Positions 8,124 through 15,527 of a DNA stretch of 25,661 bases are shown here, in pieces. How positions within the stretch are numbered: the first letter of the stretch is position 1; each line of letters opens with the position of its first letter. The stretch comes from a virus, in the IMG/VR virus record IMGVR_UViG_3300033146_001063, positions 1 through 25,661 of that record, one strand, 5' to 3'. A program made the translations under genes and the position numbers. The notes under the pieces are model-generated. The model searched no databases and was not told the DNA's origin. It was given only the letters and a program-made list of their open reading frames with translations.

Positions 8124-10421
8124 TTATAATAATTCTTCATCATTTGTTTGCAAATCTAATGCAATTTGACTATTCAAATTTACGCCAAATTTATTTAATA
8201 ACTCATCCTCTGCAAAAAACTCATCATCAAAATCATCAGCTTGCTTAGTATTTGCATCATCATCAAAATCTATATCACCATTCAATATTTTTAAATCTTC
8301 ACGAAGTATGAATAATAAATTACCACTAGATACTTTATCATAGTTTCCATTTGACTGCCAATGGAGTACTTCACGCATATATTCTATATCATCTATTAAA
8401 TCTATACCCTGCACATTATAATACGTATTCATCTTACGCATATAATCTGCTTGTAATCGCCTACCCCAAGCATTAATAGCTTTGTTAGCTCTAGTACCTT
8501 TAGACTTATTACCTACTGTATATCTTTTATTTATTAATGATTTCTCTTCTAGGATAGTTGGTGTGTCATACAATAAATGTAAAGCACCACGATTTTTGAA
8601 ATGACCATATAAACCCTTTAAGTTGTTCTCATAATTTATCACAGCATTGAATGAAGTTGCCACCATTAGTACTATATCATAATCTTCAGCTACAATATCT
8701 CTCCTACCTATGTACCACCCTATTATCTCATCTTTCCAGAAATCCATTAACATCCAAGCAAATAGAGATTTACCTTCAGATTCAGCATCATCATCATCTA
8801 AAGTGTCTACACCTATACCATACCTGTATATTGGAGGTTCACTAGATGGTGGTAAGTATTTTAGTACCAATCCAGCAGTATTAGCTTGATTACCTGTATA
8901 TGGAAATTCTGTTATCGGAAATACACCATTGTAAAAATATTGTACATGGCCACCTTTCATTACAGGATACACAACGTGTAAATTCTCACTTATAGTTTCG
9001 TACTCGCCTGTTATAGTAGCTACCCTCTCTCTAGTTAAATCTAATGGGAATGGTGATGAACCTTGTGTTACCATAGCCTCTAAAGGTGTGATAGCACTCT
9101 CAGCTTTCTTCTGTGCTAGTACATCAGCATCTTCAATTTCTGTTGAGATAATCTCACGCTCAATGAAGATATCCACCAATGACCTTACTATATCATTGAC
9201 ACCATCTTTATTATACCTGCCAGGTCTATTCATGTATTCACCAATAAACCAACCAGTTTTACCTGTACCTCTTCTATCAAAGATATTGTTTACAGACTTT
9301 ATATGGAAACCTTTTGGACTATAGTGTAAAGTATTTAAGCCATGAAAATCAGAGTTCTTGTCTCCACCAGTACCCATAGCCATCTGCAATCCGAAAACGT
9401 TACCACGGTCATTCAATGACTTGTGAGTTATATCCCAAGATCGTAGGATATGCTTGTCAGAACCAGCTTCCTCATGTATTACCAACTTACCACGTTTACC
9501 CCTCGCTGCATTAGGATTCTTTACGTTTACAGGGTTTATCTCACTTAGATATCCACTAAGTGCATTGTTCTTGGATTTATCTTTGAATCCGAATTTTATG
9601 CCATCTACAGTACCTTTAAGTTTACGTTTCTTATAAGCTGTGTTGTCTTGTATAAACCCTTCGGAATCTAGTACCTTGTTCATTAATCCATCAGTGTACA
9701 GGTACTCATCTAAAGCAGCAAATAAATAAGTCTTGGATTTCTTTATTAAGAACCCATTCCTATGTGCCATTGAAGCCGCCTTTAATGAAGCTCCAACACC
9801 TCTGGACTTTAAAAGACTTGCGTACTCACCACTATTTTCAGCTTGCTCTATGTAGTGAAACCAAAAATAATCAGCTTCCCAAATATCTGGAAAACTGTCT
9901 ATCCTATCTGCTCTATGTGAATGTATCTTGTTTAAGGCCTCTATCTCTTTTAACTCCTCATCATTATCAACCCTCTTAGTTAACGGTATTTGAGTGTAAT
10001 TCCAGTACCAATAGTTGTAACCACTTATCCACTCACCATCAATAGGCCTAACATATCCCTCTATAGATCTACGTTTCTCCTCATCCCAGAATTTCTTGAA
10101 CTCCGATTTAGGACTTCTGGATGGCTTGGCAAATGTATAAACACCATTCTTTAAAAAGGTATCTCGGCTTTTTGTAAAGTAACTCATGTTTTCAAGTACA
10201 TGAGGATGCTCTAAATCTACTATCAACCTACCCTTAGCATCTCTAGGTAAATCCCTGGCATACTTCCTGTCAGGTGCAACAAGTCTTTCAACCCATTTAA
10301 CGTTTTGTATAAAATCTATTAAATCAGCAAAGACTTTCTCAGATACCTTAGACTTCAATATTTCATCTATAGGTGTCTGATATTCATTCGTGGGGTATAA
10401 TATCTTATTAGTTTCTAACAC
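8124..10421 (-). CDS. Terminase large subunit (ATPase and nuclease)
   Basis: 765 codons. The ATPase motor occupies about residues 200-390. The Walker A-like motif is KSRGVGAS (205-212), with the lysine at its first position and Ala where GK usually sits. Walker B is LVIHEEA (313-319) with E317/E318. A GTGGD coupling-type motif follows at 350-354. The nuclease domain begins near GIGVDTLDDDD (D539 as first metal ligand) with INYENN near 595-600 and a further acidic helix later. It packages DNA into the prohead through the portal encoded next. The ATG overlaps the upstream gene by 7 bases. The deviant Walker A resembles that of lambda gpA, where the lysine is also moved forward. Confidence 0.9.
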   Translation of the reverse strand: MLETNKILYPTNEYQTPIDEILKSKVSEKVFADLIDFIQNVKWVERLVAPDRKYARDLPRDAKGRLIVDLEHPHVLENMSYFTKSRDTFLKNGVYTFAKPSRSPKSEFKKFWDEEKRRSIEGYVRPIDGEWISGYNYWYWNYTQIPLTKRVDNDEELKEIEALNKIHSHRADRIDSFPDIWEADYFWFHYIEQAENSGEYASLLKSRGVGASLKAASMAHRNGFLIKKSKTYLFAALDEYLYTDGLMNKVLDSEGFIQDNTAYKKRKLKGTVDGIKFGFKDKSKNNALSGYLSEINPVNVKNPNAARGKRGKLVIHEEAGSDKHILRSWDITHKSLNDRGNVFGLQMAMGTGGDKNSDFHGLNTLHYSPKGFHIKSVNNIFDRRGTGKTGWFIGEYMNRPGRYNKDGVNDIVRSLVDIFIEREIISTEIEDADVLAQKKAESAITPLEAMVTQGSSPFPLDLTRERVATITGEYETISENLHVVYPVMKGGHVQYFYNGVFPITEFPYTGNQANTAGLVLKYLPPSSEPPIYRYGIGVDTLDDDDAESEGKSLFAWMLMDFWKDEIIGWYIGRRDIVAEDYDIVLMVATSFNAVINYENNLKGLYGHFKNRGALHLLYDTPTILEEKSLINKRYTVGNKSKGTRANKAINAWGRRLQADYMRKMNTYYNVQGIDLIDDIEYMREVLHWQSNGNYDKVSSGNLLFILREDLKILNGDIDFDDDANTKQADDFDDEFFAEDELLNKFGVNLNSQIALDLQTNDEELL

Positions 10422-10741
10422 AAGTCTCCGAATATAACTGTTTCATTATTATCGATACATTCCTCTATTTGTGGATATAGAGATTGCATAGAACGTTTTG
10501 TGGAAGCTAGTACAAAAGCTACAGCTCTACCTTGTATATCAACACCATTTAAAGGCTCACCTAAATCTGGATTCGACCGCTTTACAGTATTTTCCATAAC
10601 AGTTTTCATGTCAAAAGATATTAGATATGTATACCCAAATGGTGTGATATTAGCTTGGTTCTTAGCATCTTTCAAAGCATCTTTATACACTAAGGCTAGT
10701 TCATTCCTGTAGTCCGATAATTTTAATTGTATAGTTTCCAT
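10415..10741 (-). CDS. Small late protein, unknown
   Basis: 108 codons between a 186-codon gene (12-base gap) and TerL (7-base overlap), so probably translationally coupled to TerL. The protein is soluble, with an amphipathic N-terminal helix, a central beta region and a Cys at the end. No motif is recognised. Genes here in crAss-like phages are conserved but uncharacterised. A terminase-accessory role is possible from position alone. Confidence 0.55.
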   Translation of the reverse strand: METIQLKLSDYRNELALVYKDALKDAKNQANITPFGYTYLISFDMKTVMENTVKRSNPDLGEPLNGVDIQGRAVAFVLASTKRSMQSLYPQIEECIDNNETVIFGDLC

Positions 10742-10753
10742 AATAAGTATTAT

Positions 10754-11314
10754 TTAATTCTCGTAAAAACCTACGTCACCACCACCATATACAGATATGT
10801 TAGCTAGAATCTCATCTTTTAAACGCAATTCGAAATCTTTTAGTAATTGTTCTGTTTTAGGTATCTGCTCATTTATACTTGAAAATTCTTTATAGTCTAC
10901 AACATTGTACTCTTGCATAGCTTCCTTATCACCCAAAATTTCTGGAGGGTATCTTAGTACCATAGCTCTAGCATATTCTTTCAACTTGTTCAAATTCTCT
11001 AATAGTACAAAGTAAGCATCCATGCTACTCTCAGAATATATCTCTTCGAATAACTCAGATGCCTCCCTGAAATATCTATCTATCTTAATATCATTACCCT
11101 TGTAAATGAAATTCTTTACAGCTTTATACCTCTCCTTCTTATCATCTATAAGCCTACGGAACTTAGAATCAAAACTGTACATAAAGTAAATAACACCAAA
11201 TACACTTGGTACCATATCAGGTGCAGTACGCTCATAGAGTTTTCTGAATTTCTCTATCATCATAGCTTGCTCTGTGAGTATTATCTCGTTATTTTCATCC
11301 AAGGTTATAATCAT
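10754..11314 (-). CDS. Unknown late protein, helical
   Basis: 186 codons, mostly alpha-helical and charged, with a tail containing SVYGGGDVGFYEN. It starts 4 bases after the stop of the GroES-like gene and ends 12 bases before the next gene, so it belongs to the same operon. Arginine/tyrosine-rich helices (FRKLYERTAPD, RYKAVKNFIY) could bind nucleic acid or proteins, but no HTH is clear. A small-terminase role could be tested; I have no motif evidence for it. Confidence 0.55.
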   Translation of the reverse strand: MIITLDENNEIILTEQAMMIEKFRKLYERTAPDMVPSVFGVIYFMYSFDSKFRRLIDDKKERYKAVKNFIYKGNDIKIDRYFREASELFEEIYSESSMDAYFVLLENLNKLKEYARAMVLRYPPEILGDKEAMQEYNVVDYKEFSSINEQIPKTEQLLKDFELRLKDEILANISVYGGGDVGFYEN

Positions 11315-11318
11315 CTTA

Positions 11319-11753
11319 CTATAGTATTTTAGATTTATAAATATACTTAATGTGATTAGTACTTACTAATAAATACTTCTCATCATCTATATCCTCTATA
11401 GGTGGGTGTACCTTTATAACATTGCCTAAATCATGTGGACCAGGCTTTGAAGTTTTTGGGAATTTCTCAGGATCTATTTCAACCCAATCACCAACTTTCA
11501 CACCTGTAACATAATCTCCTACAGCTACGACTACTTGTTTAGTACTCATCAAAGGATTAGATAGAATCTTACTAGGCTCATTGTGTGTACTAACCAAAAT
11601 CGAAGATCCTAGTAAAGTTATATTTGGTACAATAGCATTTGTACCATAGTACCCCTTAACATAGGTTTTGGCTGTTTCTTTTACTTGTCCTGAATTTAAT
11701 ATAGACTTACTCATCTTTATTACTCCTTTAGGCATTTTTTCAGATTTACTCAT
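11319..11753 (-). CDS. GroES-like (Cpn10 fold) protein, putative phage co-chaperonin
   Basis: 144 codons. The core reads like a Cpn10 barrel. A strand ILVSTHNEPSKIL (52-64) is followed by a mobile-loop-length segment, VVVAVGDYVTGVKVGDWVEID (74-94) matches the GroES pattern ..V.AVG.....VKVGD.V.., and the end YLLVSTNHIKYIY (127-139) matches the C-terminal VLI..ESDI.A.. strand. A 16-residue PGPHD-containing insertion replaces the GroES roof region. Phage T4 gp31 is the known example of a phage co-chaperonin that helps capsid folding, and this gene lies in the head operon. ATG overlaps the previous gene by 4 bases; an in-frame ATG at codon 14 is an alternative start. Fold assignment is by eye. 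Confidence 0.5.
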   Translation of the reverse strand: MSKSEKMPKGVIKMSKSILNSGQVKETAKTYVKGYYGTNAIVPNITLLGSSILVSTHNEPSKILSNPLMSTKQVVVAVGDYVTGVKVGDWVEIDPEKFPKTSKPGPHDLGNVIKVHPPIEDIDDEKYLLVSTNHIKYIYKSKIL

Positions 11754-12232
11754 TTTTCCTTATGTTTTAATTTATATATAATTTTATGCATTTCAGATTT
11801 GCTGTGCTTATAAGACTTGTTATACATATGAGAATCTTTCCTGAAGTAAGGCTTTAACTTTATACCCTTCTTCTCGGTAGTAGTACACATAGGATTACCT
11901 TTTATATAATGCTCCGAGAAAGTAGTATAATTCTTTTTAGAGTACTCTAACCCCTCCTCATATGTTTCCTTAGTGATATGGTTGTTCTTATACAAATTCT
12001 CCCAAACTGTAATAGGCTTTATAGCCAACCTGGCTAACCCATGAAACAACCTTATGAAGTACTTGTTATCCCTGTATAAATCAAATGAATCTATATCCAA
12101 ATGCTCCGCTAAACATCCCTTGAAAGCCATGTCAGCTTTAAGTATTGTATATATCTCTTTACGAGTTATACCATACTTATCCATAATCTCCTGCTCGGCC
12201 TCCTTTAAAGGTTTTTTCGCTAATCTAGACAT
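11750..12232 (-). CDS. Small basic late protein, unknown
   Basis: 160 codons with lysine-rich termini; the last 40 residues are K, H and Y rich (KSYKHSKSEMHKIIYKLKHKEK), suggesting nucleic acid binding. The first 35 residues (EQEIMDKYGITRKEIYTILKADMAFKG) could form a helix-turn-helix-like helical bundle. It overlaps both neighbours (8 and 4 bases), so the three genes are probably co-translated. No family recognised. A small terminase subunit is conceivable from position. Confidence 0.55.
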   Translation of the reverse strand: MSRLAKKPLKEAEQEIMDKYGITRKEIYTILKADMAFKGCLAEHLDIDSFDLYRDNKYFIRLFHGLARLAIKPITVWENLYKNNHITKETYEEGLEYSKKNYTTFSEHYIKGNPMCTTTEKKGIKLKPYFRKDSHMYNKSYKHSKSEMHKIIYKLKHKEK

Positions 12233-12623
12233 TTGTGTTTATTATTTTTATTGTTGTCTCAGTATCACTAGGTATGAAATCTTTATTCAATGCACCACCA
12301 TTTAAAAAGAATCCCTTCTTCTTTATTACTGATACATAATTCCTGAATACAGGTACACTCATATGTATCGATTCTCGCAGTTTTTTGATGTTGTCAGGGT
12401 CTTTTACCATACTAGATATACTTGGTACATCTAGCTTATCTTCAGTATCTGATATGTCCTCATTAGCTTTCAATAACTTAGACCTTAACCTGTCTTTCTC
12501 TATGTGTGATAATACAAATACATGGACAACATCTAACTCACGGCCAGATATCCCATATATAGTACCTATTACTTCTATGTATTTCCTAGTGTACATCTTA
12601 GTACCTCGCACTTTTACTACCAT
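12225..12623 (-). CDS. Putative winged-helix/HTH DNA-binding protein, first gene of late operon
   Basis: 132 codons. Residues about 76-115 read as a DNA-binding helix pair with a wing: IKKLRESIHMSVPVFRNYVS followed by VIKKKGFFLNGGALNKDFIP. This layout (a helix, S...F.NYVS..KKKG, then a G..N..FIP strand) recurs in small DNA-binding proteins of Bacteroidota phages. As the promoter-proximal gene upstream of TerL it is a candidate small terminase subunit or late regulator. The first AUG of the frame is used. A TAAATTTG promoter-like box lies 30-37 bases upstream. Role is inferred. Confidence 0.55.
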   Translation of the reverse strand: MVVKVRGTKMYTRKYIEVIGTIYGISGRELDVVHVFVLSHIEKDRLRSKLLKANEDISDTEDKLDVPSISSMVKDPDNIKKLRESIHMSVPVFRNYVSVIKKKGFFLNGGALNKDFIPSDTETTIKIINTNV

Positions 12624-12652
12624 CTTATATACTACTTTATAGCTTATACATA

Positions 12653-12660
12653 CAAATTTA
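12653..12660 (-). promoter_or_regulatory. Putative -7 promoter element for the late operon
   Basis: On the minus strand this reads TAAATTTG, matching the Bacteroidota -7 consensus TAnnTTTG. It lies 30-37 bases before the ATG at 12623 in a 95-base AT-rich divergent gap. The same TACAAATTTA decamer (plus strand) occurs at 14953-14962 ahead of the other minus-strand unit. I see no matching TTTG at -33 in either case. Confidence 0.35.
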
Positions 12661-12718
12661 ATTAAAATTACAGCATATTGACATAATTTTTATTATTTTT
12701 ACATCAAAATTAGTCATT

Positions 12719-13015
12719 ATGAAAGTTTATATAAGCACAGATGCAGCTAAAGTATTGGGTTTTAATGCAGCTATACTTCTAGAGCATATCTACAATACCG
12801 CTATGAGTTCATACCCTCAAAACAATAAGCTTAAATTAGATCAAACTAGCCTAGCTAATGTACTCCCTATAAGTATATCTACTATACAACGTGCATTAAA
12901 AAAGTTAGTTGATGAAGAGTACCTCATTAAAGTTGGTAGATCTGCCTACACTATAACTGAAAAGATTCATGAATTTAAAGATTACGCTAGTTATGTTAGA
13001 TTCTTCGCAAAGTGA
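12719..13015 (+). CDS. Winged-helix protein, replication-initiator or regulator-like
   Basis: 98 codons, on the plus strand between two minus-strand units. The start LGFNAAILLEHI matches the helical entry of phage replication-initiator/DnaD-type wHTH domains (compare G..AAILL..I). A clear HTH follows, LDQTSLANVLPISISTIQRALKKLVDEEYLIK (about 40-71), and then a short wing (VGRSAYTIT). With so little beyond the wHTH it may act as a transcription switch or recruit replication proteins. It is transcribed divergently from the late operon, so it could control that promoter. No host-like lysogeny genes are nearby. Confidence 0.6.
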   Translation: MKVYISTDAAKVLGFNAAILLEHIYNTAMSSYPQNNKLKLDQTSLANVLPISISTIQRALKKLVDEEYLIKVGRSAYTITEKIHEFKDYASYVRFFAK

Positions 13016-13190
13016 TTTTAATGATTTCTATAAGGAGTATGAACATACTATCCTTAAAGATATACCCAAAAGTATAGCTCGAATTATATTTGAGCAAGGC
13101 TGGAAATCTCATGTAGACTATATGCTAATTCAAGAACGTGATGGTTTCATACAAATTCAAAGTATCAAAAAACCCTCTACTAATACATAA
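12993..13190 (+). CDS. Small unknown protein after the winged-helix gene
   Basis: 65 codons from ATG 12993 (MLDSSQSDFNDF), overlapping the wHTH gene by 23 bases. An earlier in-frame ATG at 12969 would add 8 residues and overlap more, so 12993 is preferred. The product is soluble, acidic then basic, with an aromatic pair in the middle (EQGWKSHVDYML). Its stop codon lies in the loop of the terminator hairpin. Likely co-translated with the wHTH protein; function unknown. Confidence 0.5.
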   Translation: MLDSSQSDFNDFYKEYEHTILKDIPKSIARIIFEQGWKSHVDYMLIQERDGFIQIQSIKKPSTNT

Positions 13191-13211
13191 TAGAGGGTTT
13201 CTTTTTTTATA
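13170..13211. terminator. Bidirectional intrinsic terminator
   Basis: A perfect 10-bp stem, AAACCCTCTA (13170-13179) with TAGAGGGTTT (13191-13200), and an 11-base loop. On the plus strand it is followed by CTTTTTTTATAATTTTTTT; on the minus strand by a T6 run (complement of 13167-13172). It ends the plus-strand wHTH cassette and the converging minus-strand unit 14807-13230. Confidence 0.8.
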
Positions 13212-13229
13212 ATTTTTTTACTTCTACAA

Positions 13230-13871
13230 CTATCCGAAGATACTTAGTAATTCATACATGTTCATAGTAAGCTTATCGTACTCATGCATGAATATCCTTT
13301 GGAATTTTACTGGATATACATTGTCCTTATCTTCAGCATTTATAGCATTTACAGCATCTATGTACTTATCTAGTACCAATAAATCCTTAGATATTTGTAC
13401 TATCTCAGCATCCTCCTTACCATCAGATTCACTAATAGTTGATTTCATGTACTCCTGGATATCCCTTAAACTAGGATTAGGTTTGTTGTACTTCTGCAAT
13501 AGTATAGCAACATACTTCTGAATATCCATTTGAGTACTCAAGTTTGGTAACTTCTTCTTGTACTTTTCGTAAGCTTTATTCAGCACCACGAGATTGTTGT
13601 TTATTCGCTGGATAACATTCACAGGTAATTCTAAATTCCTGAATGTAGCACTACCGAATTTCTGTAAGTAATCATCTATCAATCTAATATGTAAATCGAT
13701 ATTCTTCTCATTAATGGACTTTACATTGATGGACTTTACATCTCCAGTGGATTTAGCATCCCTACTTACAGATTTCCCAGACGATACATTTTTACCATCT
13801 AATACCTTTAATGACTTTTTATCACCACCACTCTCTTTAGACTTCTGCTTTTCTTCTTTTACAGTCTCCAT
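13230..13871 (-). CDS. Unknown protein with lysine/serine-rich disordered N-terminus
   Basis: 213 codons. Residues 1-55 are low-complexity K, S and D (with a repeated DVKSINVKSINEKNID pattern) and probably disordered. Residues 56-213 are predicted mostly helical (RLIDDYLQKFG..., LNKAYEKYKKKLP). It starts 3 bases after the stop of the HTH gene 13875-14807 and ends at the shared terminator, so the two form one transcript. There is no recognised domain. The lysine-rich tail suggests nucleic acid or polyanion contact. Confidence 0.55.
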   Translation of the reverse strand: METVKEEKQKSKESGGDKKSLKVLDGKNVSSGKSVSRDAKSTGDVKSINVKSINEKNIDLHIRLIDDYLQKFGSATFRNLELPVNVIQRINNNLVVLNKAYEKYKKKLPNLSTQMDIQKYVAILLQKYNKPNPSLRDIQEYMKSTISESDGKEDAEIVQISKDLLVLDKYIDAVNAINAEDKDNVYPVKFQRIFMHEYDKLTMNMYELLSIFG

Positions 13872-13874
13872 AAC

Positions 13875-14807
13875 TTATTGTTTGTTGTTAATTAATATTT
13901 CTAAATCTTCTATGTAGTACTTGTGGTAATCCAATATAGTACTCCTGCTAACTTTCAATAACCTCGATAATTCAGCATTGCTGTACTCCTCCACAGAACT
14001 ATCCAATAACTCCTTGAAACTCTCATACTTCTCTGTACTCTTGTCAGTCTTGAATTTCCTGAAACTATTCTCTACTCGTAATATAGACTTGTCCTCAGCT
14101 AAAATAGATTTGTTGTACTTGTAATCATTCAACGTTAACCCTAAACCCATATTCTTTATATTCCTTAGTACTACTACACGGTCTATCTTCCTTAACCTAT
14201 GCTCATATTCTAAAGCTGTGGATATACCTACACTTAACACAGTACCTAAAACCGTTGTTAATACAGTACTCCTATATCGCTTACTCAATGAGCGCCTGTC
14301 ACTAGATGTTAAATCAGTATACCTGCTGTAAATTATATAAACCTTTGTTGGATATGTAGGACTAGATAAACCATTTACTACTAAGTCCAATAATGAATTG
14401 TTTATCAACTTTAATATAAACCCGGTGCTGATGTCTGTCCTATACTTATGTACCTTGGTTACTATATAATCAGATAGATTCCTACGTAACCCTAACCCTA
14501 TTGATGTCTCATCTATTATACTCCTCAATACTAAAGGATTCAAATAACATAAATCTCGTACAACCTTACTCACTACACCCGATAAATCTATATAAGAACT
14601 AGGTGTGTACATATATCCCATGTAGGGTACTATAAAACCCCCCACGTTAGTACTAGCATATACTTCCTCCTTGAAACCATGAGATAACGATTCAACCTCT
14701 TGTACAGTATAATCTAACATACCATATACATCCAAGTCCTCCATACGTAAGTCTGTTCGTAAATACGATGAGGTGTTCTCTAATATTTTATACCCTTTTG
14801 CTCCCAT
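13875..14807 (-). CDS. Unknown protein with C-terminal helix-turn-helix
   Basis: 310 codons and the first gene left of the divergent control region. Residues about 275-307 read as an HTH: YSNAELSRLLKVSRSTILDYHK, with an acidic helix before it. The N-terminal 240 residues are rich in L, S, T, Y and R with one moderately hydrophobic stretch (STVLTTVLGTVLSVGISTAL, about 184-203); I do not recognise a fold. A C-terminal HTH on a larger domain would suit a transcription regulator or DNA-transaction protein. Its position next to an inverted repeat and GTAC palindromes makes autoregulation plausible. This is inference. Confidence 0.55.
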   Translation of the reverse strand: MGAKGYKILENTSSYLRTDLRMEDLDVYGMLDYTVQEVESLSHGFKEEVYASTNVGGFIVPYMGYMYTPSSYIDLSGVVSKVVRDLCYLNPLVLRSIIDETSIGLGLRRNLSDYIVTKVHKYRTDISTGFILKLINNSLLDLVVNGLSSPTYPTKVYIIYSRYTDLTSSDRRSLSKRYRSTVLTTVLGTVLSVGISTALEYEHRLRKIDRVVVLRNIKNMGLGLTLNDYKYNKSILAEDKSILRVENSFRKFKTDKSTEKYESFKELLDSSVEEYSNAELSRLLKVSRSTILDYHKYYIEDLEILINNKQ

Positions 14808-14915
14808 ATCAATACCAAATATATATATATTATTCAGCTATACAAAATAATAAATCCTTTTTTGTGCATTTTAACACTCCTATTTTATAAGTGGTTGCTA
14901 TTTAGTTGTTTAAGC

Positions 14916-14975
14916 TGTACAGGTCATCCTAATTTCTCCACTTAAACTATTATACAAATTTAGATAACCTGTACA
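14916..14975. promoter_or_regulatory. Inverted repeat flanking a minus-strand promoter box (putative operator)
   Basis: TGTACAGGT (14916-14924) and ACCTGTACA (14967-14975) form a perfect 9-bp inverted repeat with a 42-base spacer. The spacer holds CAAATTTA (14955-14962), which is TAAATTTG on the minus strand and matches the Bacteroidota -7 box. Two operator half-sites bridging a promoter would suit repression of the 14807-13230 unit. Confidence 0.4.
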
Positions 14976-15032
14976 CCCTTTGTAAACCTTTGTCTATAAT
15001 CTAACCTAACCGTTTAATTTAACCTTATTAGT

Positions 15033-15088
15033 AGTACACTAGTATAGTACTATAATAGTAGTACATGTAGTACTATTCCTACATGTAG
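15033..15088. repeat. Cluster of GTAC palindromes
   Basis: Four GTAC sites lie within 15033-15073. A 24-base near-palindrome (15054-15077) has AATAGTA/TACTATT arms, a TACATGTA centre and one G-G mismatch. A second palindrome, CTACATGTAG, is at 15079-15088. Such clustered symmetric sites suggest binding of a dimeric protein. Confidence 0.5.
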
Positions 15089-15203
15089 TTTTGGAATATG
15101 TTTATACGCTTTTTCGGTTATTATTAATAAAGACCCTATAATATTTTGCCAAGTAGGTTTACTACCTCCCTATAAGGTTAAACGTTTATGAGGTAGTATA
15201 ATA

Positions 15204-15220
15204 AATAAACAATTAAATAA
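15204..15220 (+). repeat. Shared 17-base A-rich leader, copy 1
   Basis: AATAAACAATTAAATAA ends one base before the ATG at 15222. The identical 17-mer occurs at 15962-15978 before the ATG at 15987. Both follow a TATAAT-like hexamer (15197-15202 and 15941-15946). A-rich leaders without Shine-Dalgarno sequences are usual for strong Bacteroidota translation starts. The exact repeat suggests a shared expression signal for early genes. Confidence 0.5.
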
Positions 15221-15221
15221 G

Positions 15222-15527
15222 ATGGATAAGATTGCAATTATCGTAGACAATGTACGTATCGTAAAGTTTTACAATGAAGAAGGCGAAGGCTCTAAGATTA
15301 TCTTAGAGGATAATGCATTTTTCAATGTATTAGGTGAAGAACTAGCATACATCAAGGTTAAATTAACTAGCCACAAAGACGTAAACTACAACATCAAGTT
15401 CTTTAGTGACCAATTAGAGGATTTTGATATTAAATCTATGAAAGACATTAAGAAAATCTTTAAAGACCAAATGGTATTTTTAAATGGTACTTGGGTTGAA
15501 GAAGGCGAAACGAAAGTTGGTTTGTAG
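15222..15527 (+). CDS. First rightward (early) gene, unknown; probably frameshifted at the 3' end
   Basis: 101 codons starting MDKIAIIVDNVRIV, with a strong A-rich leader. The protein is soluble, mixed alpha/beta and acidic, with aromatic strands (FYNEEGEG, NYNIKFF) and then FLNGTWVEEGETK before a TAG. Right after this point the -1 frame continues as a coherent coding stretch (15500-15661) with a basic helix and an acidic end. So the natural product is probably about 146 residues, and the stop here results from loss of one base in the A-rich GAAACGAAAG, or marks a programmed shift. Function unknown. As the first gene of the module it is likely expressed early. Confidence 0.6.
   Translation: MDKIAIIVDNVRIVKFYNEEGEGSKIILEDNAFFNVLGEELAYIKVKLTSHKDVNYNIKFFSDQLEDFDIKSMKDIKKIFKDQMVFLNGTWVEEGETKVGL

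Larger units (their letters stand above)
14808..15221. other. Divergent non-coding control region
   Basis: 414 bases without a supported gene, between the leftward and rightward modules, and the point where transcription diverges. It holds a 9-bp inverted repeat around a minus-strand promoter-like box (14916-14975), a cluster of GTAC-containing palindromes (15033-15088), and the A-rich leader of the first rightward gene. A TAGTTTTG (15086-15093) matches TAnnTTTG on the plus strand but lacks a good -33 box. The region is a natural candidate for early control or a replication origin; neither can be proved from sequence. Confidence 0.5.
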
